A stretch of 11,963 nucleotides of DNA from Bacteroidales bacterium (GCA_021647685.1 JAKIUH010000092.1:1-11963), one strand, 5' to 3'; counted from the stretch's first letter, positions 1 to 6,570 are shown. Notes: generated by a model not told the origin, from the sequence alone. Translations and numbers: made by a program.

Positions 1-170
1 CCATATTCGGCACCCACTATTAATATTACTGTAGAGGCTATGGTTATAAGAAAACCTATTATAGTTATGGCGTTGGGTGTTATTCCTGTTTTTACCAATA
101 GTTTTATTAATGGATTTAACACTCCGTAAGCACTTTTTTTTATTAATTCCCAAGAATTATTTGCCTTCAT
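1..170 (-). CDS. CDP-alcohol phosphatidyltransferase, N-terminal fragment (runs off window)
   Basis: Reading the minus strand from the ATG at 170 gives 56 complete codons with no stop, beginning MKANNSWELIKKSAYGVLNP and continuing KLLVKTGITPNAITIIGF into a hydrophobic helix. A short amphipathic start, then 'L(L)TPNxIT(I/L)xGF', then the first membrane helix is the usual N-terminus of CDP-alcohol phosphatidyltransferases (PgsA/PssA/CdsA-partner type). These integral membrane enzymes move a phosphatidyl group from CDP-diacylglycerol to an alcohol such as glycerol phosphate, serine or inositol. The catalytic DGxxAR...GxxxDxxxD motif would lie beyond position 1, so the substrate cannot be told. 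The gene starts 61 bases after the tetR stop codon and carries a TetR-like operator 26 bases before its ATG, which suggests local control by that regulator. The family call is fairly firm; the exact enzyme is unknown. Confidence 0.75.
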   Translation of the reverse strand, partial: MKANNSWELIKKSAYGVLNPLIKLLVKTGITPNAITIIGFLITIASTVILIVGAEY

Positions 171-195
171 ATTGTTTTATTTTATAAACTTGTAA

Positions 196-211
196 TAGTG
201 AACATTAACTA
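196..211. promoter_or_regulatory. Operator-like site upstream of the CDP-alcohol phosphatidyltransferase gene
   Basis: The imperfect palindrome TAGTGAACATTAACTA lies between the tetR stop codon and the next gene's ATG. Its reverse complement, TAGTTAATGTTCACTA, differs at one of 16 positions from the site at 839-854 in front of tetR. Both sites end 25-29 bases before the start codon of the gene they precede. The likeliest reading is a binding site for the TetR protein encoded between them. I see no clear TAnnTTTG box at this copy, so the promoter itself is not placed. Confidence 0.6.
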
Positions 212-230
212 ACTGATTATATAAAAAAAA

Positions 231-809
231 TCAAACCGGTTTAAATAATATTTTTAAATCTTTAACCAGTTTTTCTTGTTCTTCCAATAAATTTTCATGT
301 TTACCTTTTAAATCCATTTGTTTTATCATATACCGGAATGTTCCCATCACAATTAAAGCCGAATTTTTATTATCAAGGTCGTTTCGGATTTCTCCTTTAT
401 TTTGACCTTCAAGTATAATATTTTCAACAGCCTGTTCTTTTTGTTCCATGATTTTTCGAATCTTTTTTCGTAGAACTGCTTCACTTTTAAAAATTTCTTC
501 TGAAAATATCACAGAAATATGCGAAGGTTCTTTTGAGAAAATTTCAATAATATTGGTAAACAGCAAACCAATTTTTTTAAAAGGATCTTCATTGATGCTT
601 ACTAGGCTTTCTTCCATGAATACCGACATATTTTCAAAGTTTTTCAAAATTGCCAGCAAAATATCCGTTTTGCTTTTAAAGTGCCGGTAAATTGCTGCTT
701 CTGAAATTCCAATTTCTTCGGCCAATTTTTTCATGGTTAATCCCTGAATCCCTTTGTGAGCAATTATATTAATTGATTTTCTTATTATTTCAATTTGCCG
801 TTTTGTCAT
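231..809 (-). CDS. TetR/AcrR-family transcriptional repressor
   Basis: A 192-aa protein of normal TetR length. The N-terminal helix-turn-helix covers about residues 8-50 and shows the family pattern: 'GIQGLTMKKLAEEIGIS' followed by 'AAIYRHFKSKTDIL', including the recognition-helix signature YRHFKSK at 41-47. The C-terminal 140 residues are all-helical and charged and would form the dimerisation and ligand-binding domain; the ligand cannot be predicted. The gene has its own promoter (833-863) with a palindrome sitting between the -33 and -7 boxes, and a near-identical palindrome lies before the downstream CDP-alcohol phosphatidyltransferase gene. This suggests an autoregulated repressor that also controls the lipid-synthesis gene. 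The start is supported by the promoter spacing and by the HTH beginning directly after the N-terminus. It is separate from the upstream YfiR gene by 284 bases. Confidence 0.92.
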   Translation of the reverse strand: MTKRQIEIIRKSINIIAHKGIQGLTMKKLAEEIGISEAAIYRHFKSKTDILLAILKNFENMSVFMEESLVSINEDPFKKIGLLFTNIIEIFSKEPSHISVIFSEEIFKSEAVLRKKIRKIMEQKEQAVENIILEGQNKGEIRNDLDNKNSALIVMGTFRYMIKQMDLKGKHENLLEEQEKLVKDLKILFKPV

Positions 810-832
810 AATATTGACTTTTTAATACGATA

Positions 833-863
833 CAAAGATAGTTAATATTCACTAACTTGCAAA
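833..863 (-). promoter_or_regulatory. Bacteroidota-type promoter of tetR
   Basis: On the minus strand TATCTTTG (833-840) matches the Bacteroidota -7 consensus TAnnTTTG exactly. A TTTG (860-863) lies 19 bases further upstream, fitting the -33 element and its usual spacing. The -7 box ends 23 bases before the tetR ATG. This is the only intergenic region in the window where I find both boxes correctly spaced. Confidence 0.7.
839..854. promoter_or_regulatory. Operator-like palindrome inside the tetR promoter
   Basis: TAGTTAATATTCACTA is a near-perfect palindrome: its half-sites TAGTTAAT and TAGTGAAT match at 7 of 8 positions. It fills the spacer between the -33 and -7 boxes and overlaps the first two bases of the -7 box, so a bound repressor would block RNA polymerase. 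A copy with one difference lies at 196-211 in the opposite orientation. Size and symmetry are typical of TetR operators. Binding is inferred. Confidence 0.62.
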
Positions 864-1065
864 ATTTTTGTTAAATATTTTATAACATACTTATAATCGT
901 AATAGTAAGCTTGCTTTAAAATAGCTTGACTGATAGTTGTTTATGATGTTTTCTTTTGTGGTGTGTAATTTTCTGCATTTATCTTGTCTTTAATAAGTTG
1001 ATATGAACAATTTATCTGGTACATGATTTTTGTACTATTGCTTTGCTGAGAATAAGCAACACATT

Positions 1066-1097
1066 ATAAACAGGTAAAATAGTCATTTTCTGTTTAT
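1066..1097 (-). other. Hairpin at the YfiR stop codon, possible transcript-end structure
   Basis: The arms ATAAACAG (1066-1073) and CTGTTTAT (1090-1097) pair perfectly, and inside them AAAAT (1076-1080) pairs with ATTTT (1085-1089), leaving a 4-base loop and a 2-base bulge. The structure begins at the YfiR stop codon, where a 3' end of the preceding operon would be expected. There is no T-tract on its downstream side, so it is not a standard intrinsic terminator; it could instead stabilise the 3' end. The rest of the 284-base gap up to the tetR promoter shows nothing else I can name. Confidence 0.35.
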
Positions 1098-1609
1098 TTC
1101 TTTACTATATGTCCAACAGCTAATAAGCGATTGCTCACTTGCATTTTTCTTTCGCTTATTACTTTTGGGTTTATGTGGAACAGTAACGTTTTATTTCGTT
1201 CGTAAAAACTTATGGCTGCTTTGTAATATATTAACCTACTGTCTTCGGTAACAATAAGAACACTTTTGTTTTTTGTTATCGAACTGATTACTCTAAACTT
1301 TGAATTTTGGCTTTTAGGGATGTATAATAATGAGTATTTATCAATATTGGAGTATGAACTGACTTTTGACAGGATTACCGGTTTGCCGTTAATTCTTTTA
1401 TTTTTTATTAAACTTTTAAGATAAGGGATAACCGGAGAGTTTCCAACAATACCAATCGAATAATATTGTGGTTGATTTGTCCAATTTGTATATTTGATAA
1501 ACTTCAATAAAAATAATGCTTGATAATAGTCTTTTGTATTTTGAGCATTTGTTGTTTGAAACAAAAATACAAACGAAAATAAAATAAGTATTTTATATTT
1601 ATAGCTCAT
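1094..1609 (-). CDS. YfiR family (DUF4154) periplasmic protein
   Basis: A 171-aa protein with a signal peptide (hydrophobic residues 6-18, cleavage near NAQ 21-23). The mature part follows the YfiR/DUF4154 plan: an 'LLKFIKYTNW' strand-helix start (34-43), 'YYSIGIVGNSPV' (49-60), 'YSLLYIPKS' (92-100), 'SVLIVTEDS' (116-124), 'AAISFYERNKTLLFHINPK' (131-149) and a final 'SNRLLAVGHIV' helix (159-169). In Pseudomonas aeruginosa YfiR is a periplasmic inhibitor of the HAMP-containing diguanylate cyclase YfiN. Here the same operon encodes no GGDEF protein but a HAMP sensor with a PP2C phosphatase domain (2853-4604), which is the obvious candidate partner. The mature protein has no cysteine, so control through disulfides as in the Pseudomonas protein is not possible. 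It starts 12 bases after the porin gene, indicating co-transcription. Confidence 0.78.
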   Translation of the reverse strand: MSYKYKILILFSFVFLFQTTNAQNTKDYYQALFLLKFIKYTNWTNQPQYYSIGIVGNSPVIPYLKSLIKNKRINGKPVILSKVSSYSNIDKYSLLYIPKSQNSKFRVISSITKNKSVLIVTEDSRLIYYKAAISFYERNKTLLFHINPKVISERKMQVSNRLLAVGHIVKK

Positions 1610-1621
1610 AAATGGTTTTTG

Positions 1622-2728
1622 TTAAAATCCTACAGCTAATTGTATTGAAAATAAATTATCTTCCAAATCAACACCTTTATTTTTTATTAATTCATAATTA
1701 ACTTTTATAACACAGTTTTCATAAAAATGATAATTTAATCCAAAAGTCCACCTGTCTTTATCATCTGTATCTAATCCGTCTAACCTGATTTGGTCATAGC
1801 GGATAACCGGTTCAAAATTTTTATATTTGTAGGCAGCTAATGCATAAAAGCCGTATTTAAATAATTCATTATCTTGACCATTTAAAATTACTTCTTGTTT
1901 AGCTGCATGAAATGCTGCATAAAAACTTAATTTATTATTATCAAAGCCTAAGGAACTTCCAAATAAAGACAAATCCAATTCTCCATTGGGATCATAATCA
2001 CCTTTATAATAATTAAACTGAAAATTAAAAAAATCACCAATTTCTGCACCTAAGTTACCACCATAGGCAAGTGTTCCACTTAAAGTATCTAAAAAATTAC
2101 CGCGCATATTTCTTATATCTGTGCTGCCATCCATACTTTTAAGACCATTTATAACATAAAAAGAATAAAATGGTCTGAATTTACTGTTTTTATTTAATTT
2201 TAATTGTCCACGCAATTGCACACCCACATCACCCCATGACACTGGGATTATATATAAATTGACAAAAGCTCTATTGGTTGTTTTGGATATAAATTCAGGA
2301 TAAAGATATTCGTTGTATTCACCTGCGGGAACAAGAAATTTACCCGAACGTAATATAAACAAGTCGTTAAATTTATAGTCAATTTGTGCATAGCGTGCTT
2401 CCAGTGAACTTCCGGCATATTCATACTCTAATTGAATTTCAGCAAAAATATGATTTGAGATTTCTGCACTGGCTAAAAGATTGAAATAATGCTGATTAAA
2501 AGTATTCACACCGTTTTCATAAAACAAAAACTCATTGGTGGCATATCCATTAAGACTAACAAAACTGCTTAGTTGTGAAAGGCTTTTTCCAAAAGAACCT
2601 TCTGCGCCCTTGTTTGTTTTTTCTTCATTTAAAATATTTGTTGAAAATTCATCGAGTAGTGTATCTTGTTGTGCATTAATATTTATGTAACTAACGAATA
2701 AAATTAATATTAATATAAAATGTTTCAT
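1622..2728 (-). CDS. Porin-like outer-membrane beta-barrel protein
   Basis: A 368-aa protein with a signal peptide (hydrophobic 4-16, ending NINAQ) and alternating beta-strand patterns throughout, e.g. 'HIFAEIQLEYEYAG', 'EARYAQIDYKF', 'WGDVGVQLRGQLKL', 'FNFQFNYYKGDYD', 'FEPVIRYDQIRL' and 'RWTFGLNYHFYENCVIKVNYELI'. It ends in Phe (QLAVGF), the usual C-terminal signal of outer-membrane barrels recognised by BAM. The overall look is that of the OprO/P-like 'porin' families, but I cannot assign a substrate. An acidic, charged segment after the signal peptide (24-45) precedes the first strand. It is followed 12 bases later by the YfiR gene, and a SpoIIE-type phosphatase gene lies 124 bases before it, so a sensory link is likely: barrel activity or ligand uptake might be sensed by YfiR. 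That link is inference. Confidence 0.75.
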   Translation of the reverse strand: MKHFILILILFVSYININAQQDTLLDEFSTNILNEEKTNKGAEGSFGKSLSQLSSFVSLNGYATNEFLFYENGVNTFNQHYFNLLASAEISNHIFAEIQLEYEYAGSSLEARYAQIDYKFNDLFILRSGKFLVPAGEYNEYLYPEFISKTTNRAFVNLYIIPVSWGDVGVQLRGQLKLNKNSKFRPFYSFYVINGLKSMDGSTDIRNMRGNFLDTLSGTLAYGGNLGAEIGDFFNFQFNYYKGDYDPNGELDLSLFGSSLGFDNNKLSFYAAFHAAKQEVILNGQDNELFKYGFYALAAYKYKNFEPVIRYDQIRLDGLDTDDKDRWTFGLNYHFYENCVIKVNYELIKNKGVDLEDNLFSIQLAVGF

Positions 2729-2769
2729 AAGTTTATTTTTTAGTTATTTTTATTTGCCATATATAACAT

Positions 2770-2783
2770 CCCTTAATTAAGGG
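2770..2783. promoter_or_regulatory. 14-bp perfect palindrome upstream of the porin gene
   Basis: CCCTTAATTAAGGG is a perfect palindrome without a loop, 42 bases before the porin ATG in the 124-base gap after the phosphatase gene. GC ends around an AT core are compatible with a dimeric regulator site. No T-tract follows, so it is a poor terminator. I see no TAnnTTTG promoter in this gap. Confidence 0.3.
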
Positions 2784-2852
2784 CTTACTTATTTAATTTT
2801 GTTCATACTTTCCTGTGCTTGGATGTTTTAAAAATTTAAGGTAAAGCTTAAA

Positions 2853-4604
2853 TTATAGTTTAAAGCCCATTAGTAAAATATCATCTATTTGGTCTGTAAT
2901 AGACATCCAGCTTTCAATAGTATTATTATATATTTCTTTTTGTTCTTTCATCGGTAAATGGTTATTTTCCATAAACATCTTGTACATATTTTTTACCATA
3001 AATTTTCGATTATTAGGTCCTCCAAACTGGTCTTGATAACCATCAGAAAATAAATAAAATGATGTAGGACTCTTTATATTTATGGTATGTTTTGTGAAAT
3101 ATTTTGCCGCTGATTGATTACCACCAACACTTTTTCTGTCACCTTTTACTTTAAATAATTGCTTATCTTGTATATAGATTAAAGGGTTTCTTGCTCCTGA
3201 AAATTCAACAATGTTTTTTTCCTTATCAATTACACATATTGCCGCATCCATTCCATCCTGGTTGGCAGTATCTGATTGTCTTAATGCTGATTGAACCCGT
3301 TTATGAAGTTCTTCAAGAATCATTTGAGGTTGGGTTATTTTATTTTCCATTACAATTGCTGCTAAAAGATTTAATCCGACCAAGCTCATAAATGCTCCGG
3401 GTACTCCATGTCCCGTACAATCAATAGCAGCAATAATGAATAGATCATCTATTTTTGTAAACCAATAGAAATCACCACTAACAATATCTTTGGGTTTGAA
3501 CAATATAAAGTATTCGTTTAGTTCTTTTTCAATGATTTCAATAGACGGAAGGCTTGCTGTTTGTATTCTTTCTGCATAACTAATACTTGCAGTAATATCT
3601 TTGTTTTTTGCTTCAATTATGTCTTTTTGCTTTCTTATTTCAATTGTTCGTTCTTTAACTTTTGATTCCATTTCTTCGGAGTATTCCTTTAAGCTGTTTT
3701 TCATTTCTAAAATGGCATTTCCTAAAACATCATTTTCACTTAAAGGTTGAATTTTTGTATCAAATTTCCCTTGTCCTATTTTTGATGCACTTATAGCAAT
3801 TTGATTTAAGTTTCCCGATAATTTATTCAATGCATCAGCCATGTGGGCAATTACATCTTCTGCTTTATCAACTTTTTGTTTAACAATTTCCCCTCTACTG
3901 AGTTTTATTAATATATTATGAACTTTTAATATGGGAACTGTAATATTTCTTTGTATGTAAATTACCGAAAATAATATGATTATAAACATACCAAACCCAA
4001 AAATAAAAGCTGTTTTTTCCAATTTACTTAAAGAGTGCAGCATTTTTCCTCTAATGATATCATTTTCTTTTTGGGTATGTAAAATAAATTTTTCGGTCAA
4101 GTCTTTTATTTGTTTACTCAAAGGAATTACTTGGTTTTCAATAATCTCTTCTCCCTCAAATACTTTAATCGGGTTCTGATAGTCTTCAAATGTTACTAAT
4201 GTTTGCATTATATCTTTTTCAATAAGCAAGAGACTGTCCATAAGATTAAATATATTTATGAGCTCTGCTCGATTATCTTCATGTCCGGCAGTATTTAAAG
4301 AAGATAATATTTCTTTTTTTATTTTCGGATAGTCTTCTGCTATAAGTTTTTTTAATGCTTTTTTATCATCGGTATTATATTGTAGATATACCCAGTTTGT
4401 TATAAGCATTTTAGAATTAAGCGTAATTTGTTCAAATTTTGCCAGTTTATCCATAAAAGGATAAATATCATTATTGATATGCAAAATGGTTTTAGAATTA
4501 CTTCTAATAGTCAGTGAACTATATATTGCTGAAAAAAATGTTATTGATAAAATAACAACAAAGCCTATAATTAATTTAGTAAAACCTATTTTCTTACTTA
4601 CCAT
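2853..4604 (-). CDS. Membrane sensor with HAMP domains and SpoIIE/PP2C-type serine phosphatase output
   Basis: A 583-aa inner-membrane protein. TM1 is at about 10-30; a 165-residue helical periplasmic domain (about 32-196) of four-helix-bundle appearance follows; TM2 is at about 198-217. A HAMP domain starts at the conserved 'ITVPILKVHNIL' (221-232), and a second HAMP-like unit begins around 270 ('IGQGKFDTKIQPLSENDVLGNAI'). A coiled coil (about 303-345) leads into a complete SpoIIE-type PP2C domain: 'KPKDIVSGDFYWF' (370-382), 'AIDCTGHGVPGAFMS' (394-407), 'GMDAAICVID' (451-460), 'FSGARNPLIYI' (468-478), 'LFSDGYQDQFGG' (518-529) and 'DQIDDILLMGFK' (571-582). The metal-binding aspartates (D378, D395, D521, D575) are present, so it should be active. 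Such enzymes dephosphorylate Ser/Thr on anti-sigma-antagonist proteins; no such partner is encoded in the window. The YfiR and porin genes follow, suggesting the input is periplasmic. Confidence 0.92.
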   Translation of the reverse strand: MVSKKIGFTKLIIGFVVILSITFFSAIYSSLTIRSNSKTILHINNDIYPFMDKLAKFEQITLNSKMLITNWVYLQYNTDDKKALKKLIAEDYPKIKKEILSSLNTAGHEDNRAELINIFNLMDSLLLIEKDIMQTLVTFEDYQNPIKVFEGEEIIENQVIPLSKQIKDLTEKFILHTQKENDIIRGKMLHSLSKLEKTAFIFGFGMFIIILFSVIYIQRNITVPILKVHNILIKLSRGEIVKQKVDKAEDVIAHMADALNKLSGNLNQIAISASKIGQGKFDTKIQPLSENDVLGNAILEMKNSLKEYSEEMESKVKERTIEIRKQKDIIEAKNKDITASISYAERIQTASLPSIEIIEKELNEYFILFKPKDIVSGDFYWFTKIDDLFIIAAIDCTGHGVPGAFMSLVGLNLLAAIVMENKITQPQMILEELHKRVQSALRQSDTANQDGMDAAICVIDKEKNIVEFSGARNPLIYIQDKQLFKVKGDRKSVGGNQSAAKYFTKHTINIKSPTSFYLFSDGYQDQFGGPNNRKFMVKNMYKMFMENNHLPMKEQKEIYNNTIESWMSITDQIDDILLMGFKL

Positions 4605-4712
4605 ACTTTAGATGATTTAAACTTTTGGCTCTATTCACATCGACCATTATTAAAAACTTAATTTTATATTATACTACTTTTTATTTAATGATGCTGAAAT
4701 TTATAAATAATT

Positions 4713-6194
4713 TTATTCAATTACAAATTTAAATCCTAAACTTACAATATGTGCATCAAATCCACTGTCTCTTTGATAATAGTTGTAATGCAAATCAATA
4801 TTCTTAACGGCAATTTTACCTAAATGCTTTTTCATTAATATATTGGTATATTTAATGCCAAAGCCAAACTGGTTCGAATAAAACTCAGACAAATCATAAT
4901 CCGAAGTATAATAAGTTTCTGTTGATAAATGTGTTTCGTAGGGTGCAAAATAGTCTGCTGCTGTTTGGGTATAGTAGCGGTAGGTGGGATAAATTGTAAA
5001 ATTCATGCCTAATTTAACCGGTATTTCAATATTTGCCGTGTGTGAATAAATCCCCCAATCATCATAGTAAAACCGGTAATACGTACGAATCACTATAAAC
5101 TCATTAATGTATTGATTAAAACGTAAACCCACCGGAATTTTCATACGTGTGTCCGGCAAACGCTCAATATCATCGGCAAGTTGAAAAACTCTTTGATTTT
5201 CCGTGCTCGTATAGATTGGAATGTCAGTTGCATTGCCGATGTAATAATTTGCTTTATCTGCGAAATAAACCCTTTGCATAGGGTTTGCTAACCAACCTTC
5301 TTGCATTACAAAATCACCAAAAATAGAAATCTGTGTTTTTTTACCCAATATCTGTGAAAAACTTAAAGACACAGAATAAGTATTTCTTCCGTTATTATTA
5401 ACTAAATTCATATTTACAGGATTCCAAACATCCGTTCCTAATTTATCAATGGGCAAACCGTTTTGATCTAAGATTGGAACACCGGAAAAGAAACCTCCGT
5501 CCAAATTTCCATTATATTGAACATAGGTGTGAATCTCTGTCGGATATTCTGGTCGCCACTGGTCAAGATATACACTGGCATTAATGCCGATTTCGGTATT
5601 TTTTTGATTAAAAAGGCGAGAATAGCCTAATCCTGCACCAAAAGAAGTATAGTCAAATTCATTGGCAAAACTTACATGTGCTGTATAAATATTATTTCGG
5701 TTGTCTGATGAATGACTATAACCAATAGTTCCGCTTACCCATACATCACTTTTGGATGCTCCCGAAGATGCCGCCCATGGAGTGCCTGTAACATCTTGAT
5801 TTGTAGTGGTTACAAAAGCTTTTTTCTTATCGTCGTCATCGTCATCATAATCTGATGATGCACCTGATGATGCACCTGAAAAAGGATTTAAATTACTTGA
5901 TGAAGCTGATGTATAAGCCGAAATAGTTCCGTCAATAGTAAGTACATCGTCATCATTTAATGGAATTGACACAACCAGATTTGTTGCAAAATCATCTAAA
6001 CTCTCATCGCCAATACCACCTGTAACAGCAGCATTTACGCCGTTTTGAGTATAGTAGCTGGTTAGCAAGTCAATTTCAACGTTTTCAAGTACTCTTTTTT
6101 TATAGTTTGTATTTTTGTTTGTACTGTCTTGTTTTGTTTGTGCACTAAGTACTATATGTAGTGATAACAAAATCAGTAAGATTATTTTTTTCAT
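4713..6194 (-). CDS. DUF3570 outer-membrane beta-barrel protein
   Basis: A 493-aa protein with a signal peptide (hydrophobic 4-17, 'LSAQ'). Residues 35-90 contain the first strands ('VEIDLLTSYYTQNGV', 'NLVVSIPLNDDDVLTIDGTISAYTS'). A long Ser/Gly/Ala/Asp-rich loop (95-150) carries three SGAS motifs (106-109, 110-113, 144-147) and six consecutive Asp (117-122). Amphipathic strands continue to the end ('SDVWVSGTIGYSH', 'MKIPVGLRFNQYINEFIVIRTYYRFY', 'AHIVSLGFKFVIE'). The strand layout, the 'YSHSSDNRNN...AHVSFANEFDYTSF' region, and the position next to a DUF4266 gene and apbE fit the DUF3570 family, whose function is unknown to me. As a barrel it should sit in the outer membrane, with the acidic loop probably at the surface where it could bind metal ions. 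The SGA[ST]-like motifs resemble ApbE flavinylation targets but lack the usual Asp three residues before the Ser. Confidence 0.82.
   Translation of the reverse strand: MKKIILLILLSLHIVLSAQTKQDSTNKNTNYKKRVLENVEIDLLTSYYTQNGVNAAVTGGIGDESLDDFATNLVVSIPLNDDDVLTIDGTISAYTSASSSNLNPFSGASSGASSDYDDDDDDKKKAFVTTTNQDVTGTPWAASSGASKSDVWVSGTIGYSHSSDNRNNIYTAHVSFANEFDYTSFGAGLGYSRLFNQKNTEIGINASVYLDQWRPEYPTEIHTYVQYNGNLDGGFFSGVPILDQNGLPIDKLGTDVWNPVNMNLVNNNGRNTYSVSLSFSQILGKKTQISIFGDFVMQEGWLANPMQRVYFADKANYYIGNATDIPIYTSTENQRVFQLADDIERLPDTRMKIPVGLRFNQYINEFIVIRTYYRFYYDDWGIYSHTANIEIPVKLGMNFTIYPTYRYYTQTAADYFAPYETHLSTETYYTSDYDLSEFYSNQFGFGIKYTNILMKKHLGKIAVKNIDLHYNYYQRDSGFDAHIVSLGFKFVIE
5853..5876. repeat. Tandem 12-bp duplication in the DUF3570 gene
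   Basis: Two exact copies of tgatgatgcacc lie head to tail (5853-5864 and 5865-5876). They encode the repeated GASS unit within the SGASSGASS segment just before the Asp run. This looks like a recent in-frame duplication in a surface loop and may vary in copy number between strains. Confidence 0.85.
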
Positions 6195-6248
6195 ATCTAC
6201 GATTTTCTAAATTAAACAAATGTGGCAAATAGTATTATGCCATTTTAC

Positions 6249-6279
6249 CTTGGTTTAGTTGATTTTGTAGCTTGGTTTA
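6249..6279. repeat. Direct repeat CTTGGTTTA with 22-bp phasing before the DUF3570 gene
   Basis: CTTGGTTTA occurs at 6249-6257 and 6271-6279, start-to-start distance 22 bases, about two helical turns. Extending to 14 bases, 12 positions match. It lies in the 119-base gap between the DUF4266 and DUF3570 genes. Direct repeats with this phasing are typical of response-regulator sites (LytTR type, for example), but in AT-rich DNA this may be chance. Confidence 0.3.
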
Positions 6280-6313
6280 ATTTAGATTTTTTGAATGAAT
6301 ACATTAAGGAATA

Positions 6314-6526
6314 TTAATTGCATCCGCAACCACCCCCCGATTTACCTCCATTCGCACCGGAGGCTCCTTCACGGTACACTTGAAAGGTGGTTTCAAATTT
6401 TTTAGCCTTTCTTGCTTTTAATACCATATCCGGATCATTAATATACACTTTTTCATATTCTTTTACCGTAAGACATGATGATAATACACTTACGGCAAAT
6501 AATGCAATAATGATTTTGAGTTTCAT
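6314..6526 (-). CDS. DUF4266 small lipoprotein with C-terminal GGGCGCN tail
   Basis: A 70-aa protein with a lipoprotein signal peptide: charged start (MKLK), hydrophobic 5-15 and lipobox LSSC with Cys18 as the lipidated residue. The mature part is only 53 residues. It has a charged helix ('DPDMVLKARKAKKF', 31-44), then 'YREGASGANGG' (51-61) and the tail GGGCGCN (64-70) with Cys67 and Cys69. The 'DPDM...', '(R/K)EGASGG' and terminal GGGCGCN elements are the hallmarks of DUF4266, a family without known function found beside DUF3570 and apbE genes. The tail could bind a metal or act as a dithiol; the adjacent thioredoxin-like protein would be a plausible redox partner. EGASGAN resembles the ApbE target pattern DxxSGAT but has Asn at the position where FMN is usually attached. 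It is separated from apbE by 184 bases containing two inverted repeats. Confidence 0.88.
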   Translation of the reverse strand: MKLKIIIALFAVSVLSSCLTVKEYEKVYINDPDMVLKARKAKKFETTFQVYREGASGANGGKSGGGCGCN

Positions 6527-6570
6527 GTGATTATTTTTAAATTGTTTTTTTAATTATTTAAATTACTATA

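Noticed and set aside
448..690. Plus-strand reading frame opposite tetR
   Set aside because: It is antisense to a clear TetR gene and shows no family signature.
1038..1059. TTGCTT/AAGCAA inverted repeat as an operator
   Set aside because: The 6-bp arms with a 10-base gap are easily expected by chance, and there is no promoter beside it.
2853..4604. Histidine kinase identity for the HAMP sensor
   Set aside because: There is no H-box or ATP-binding N/G boxes; the C-terminal motifs are those of a SpoIIE/PP2C phosphatase.
4605..4712. Promoter before the SpoIIE-type phosphatase gene
   Set aside because: TAAGTTTT is near the TAnnTTTG consensus, but no TTG lies at the right distance upstream.
6195..6313. 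Promoter before the DUF3570 gene (TACTATTTG)
   Set aside because: The spacing inside the box is one base too long and no -33 TTG is seen.
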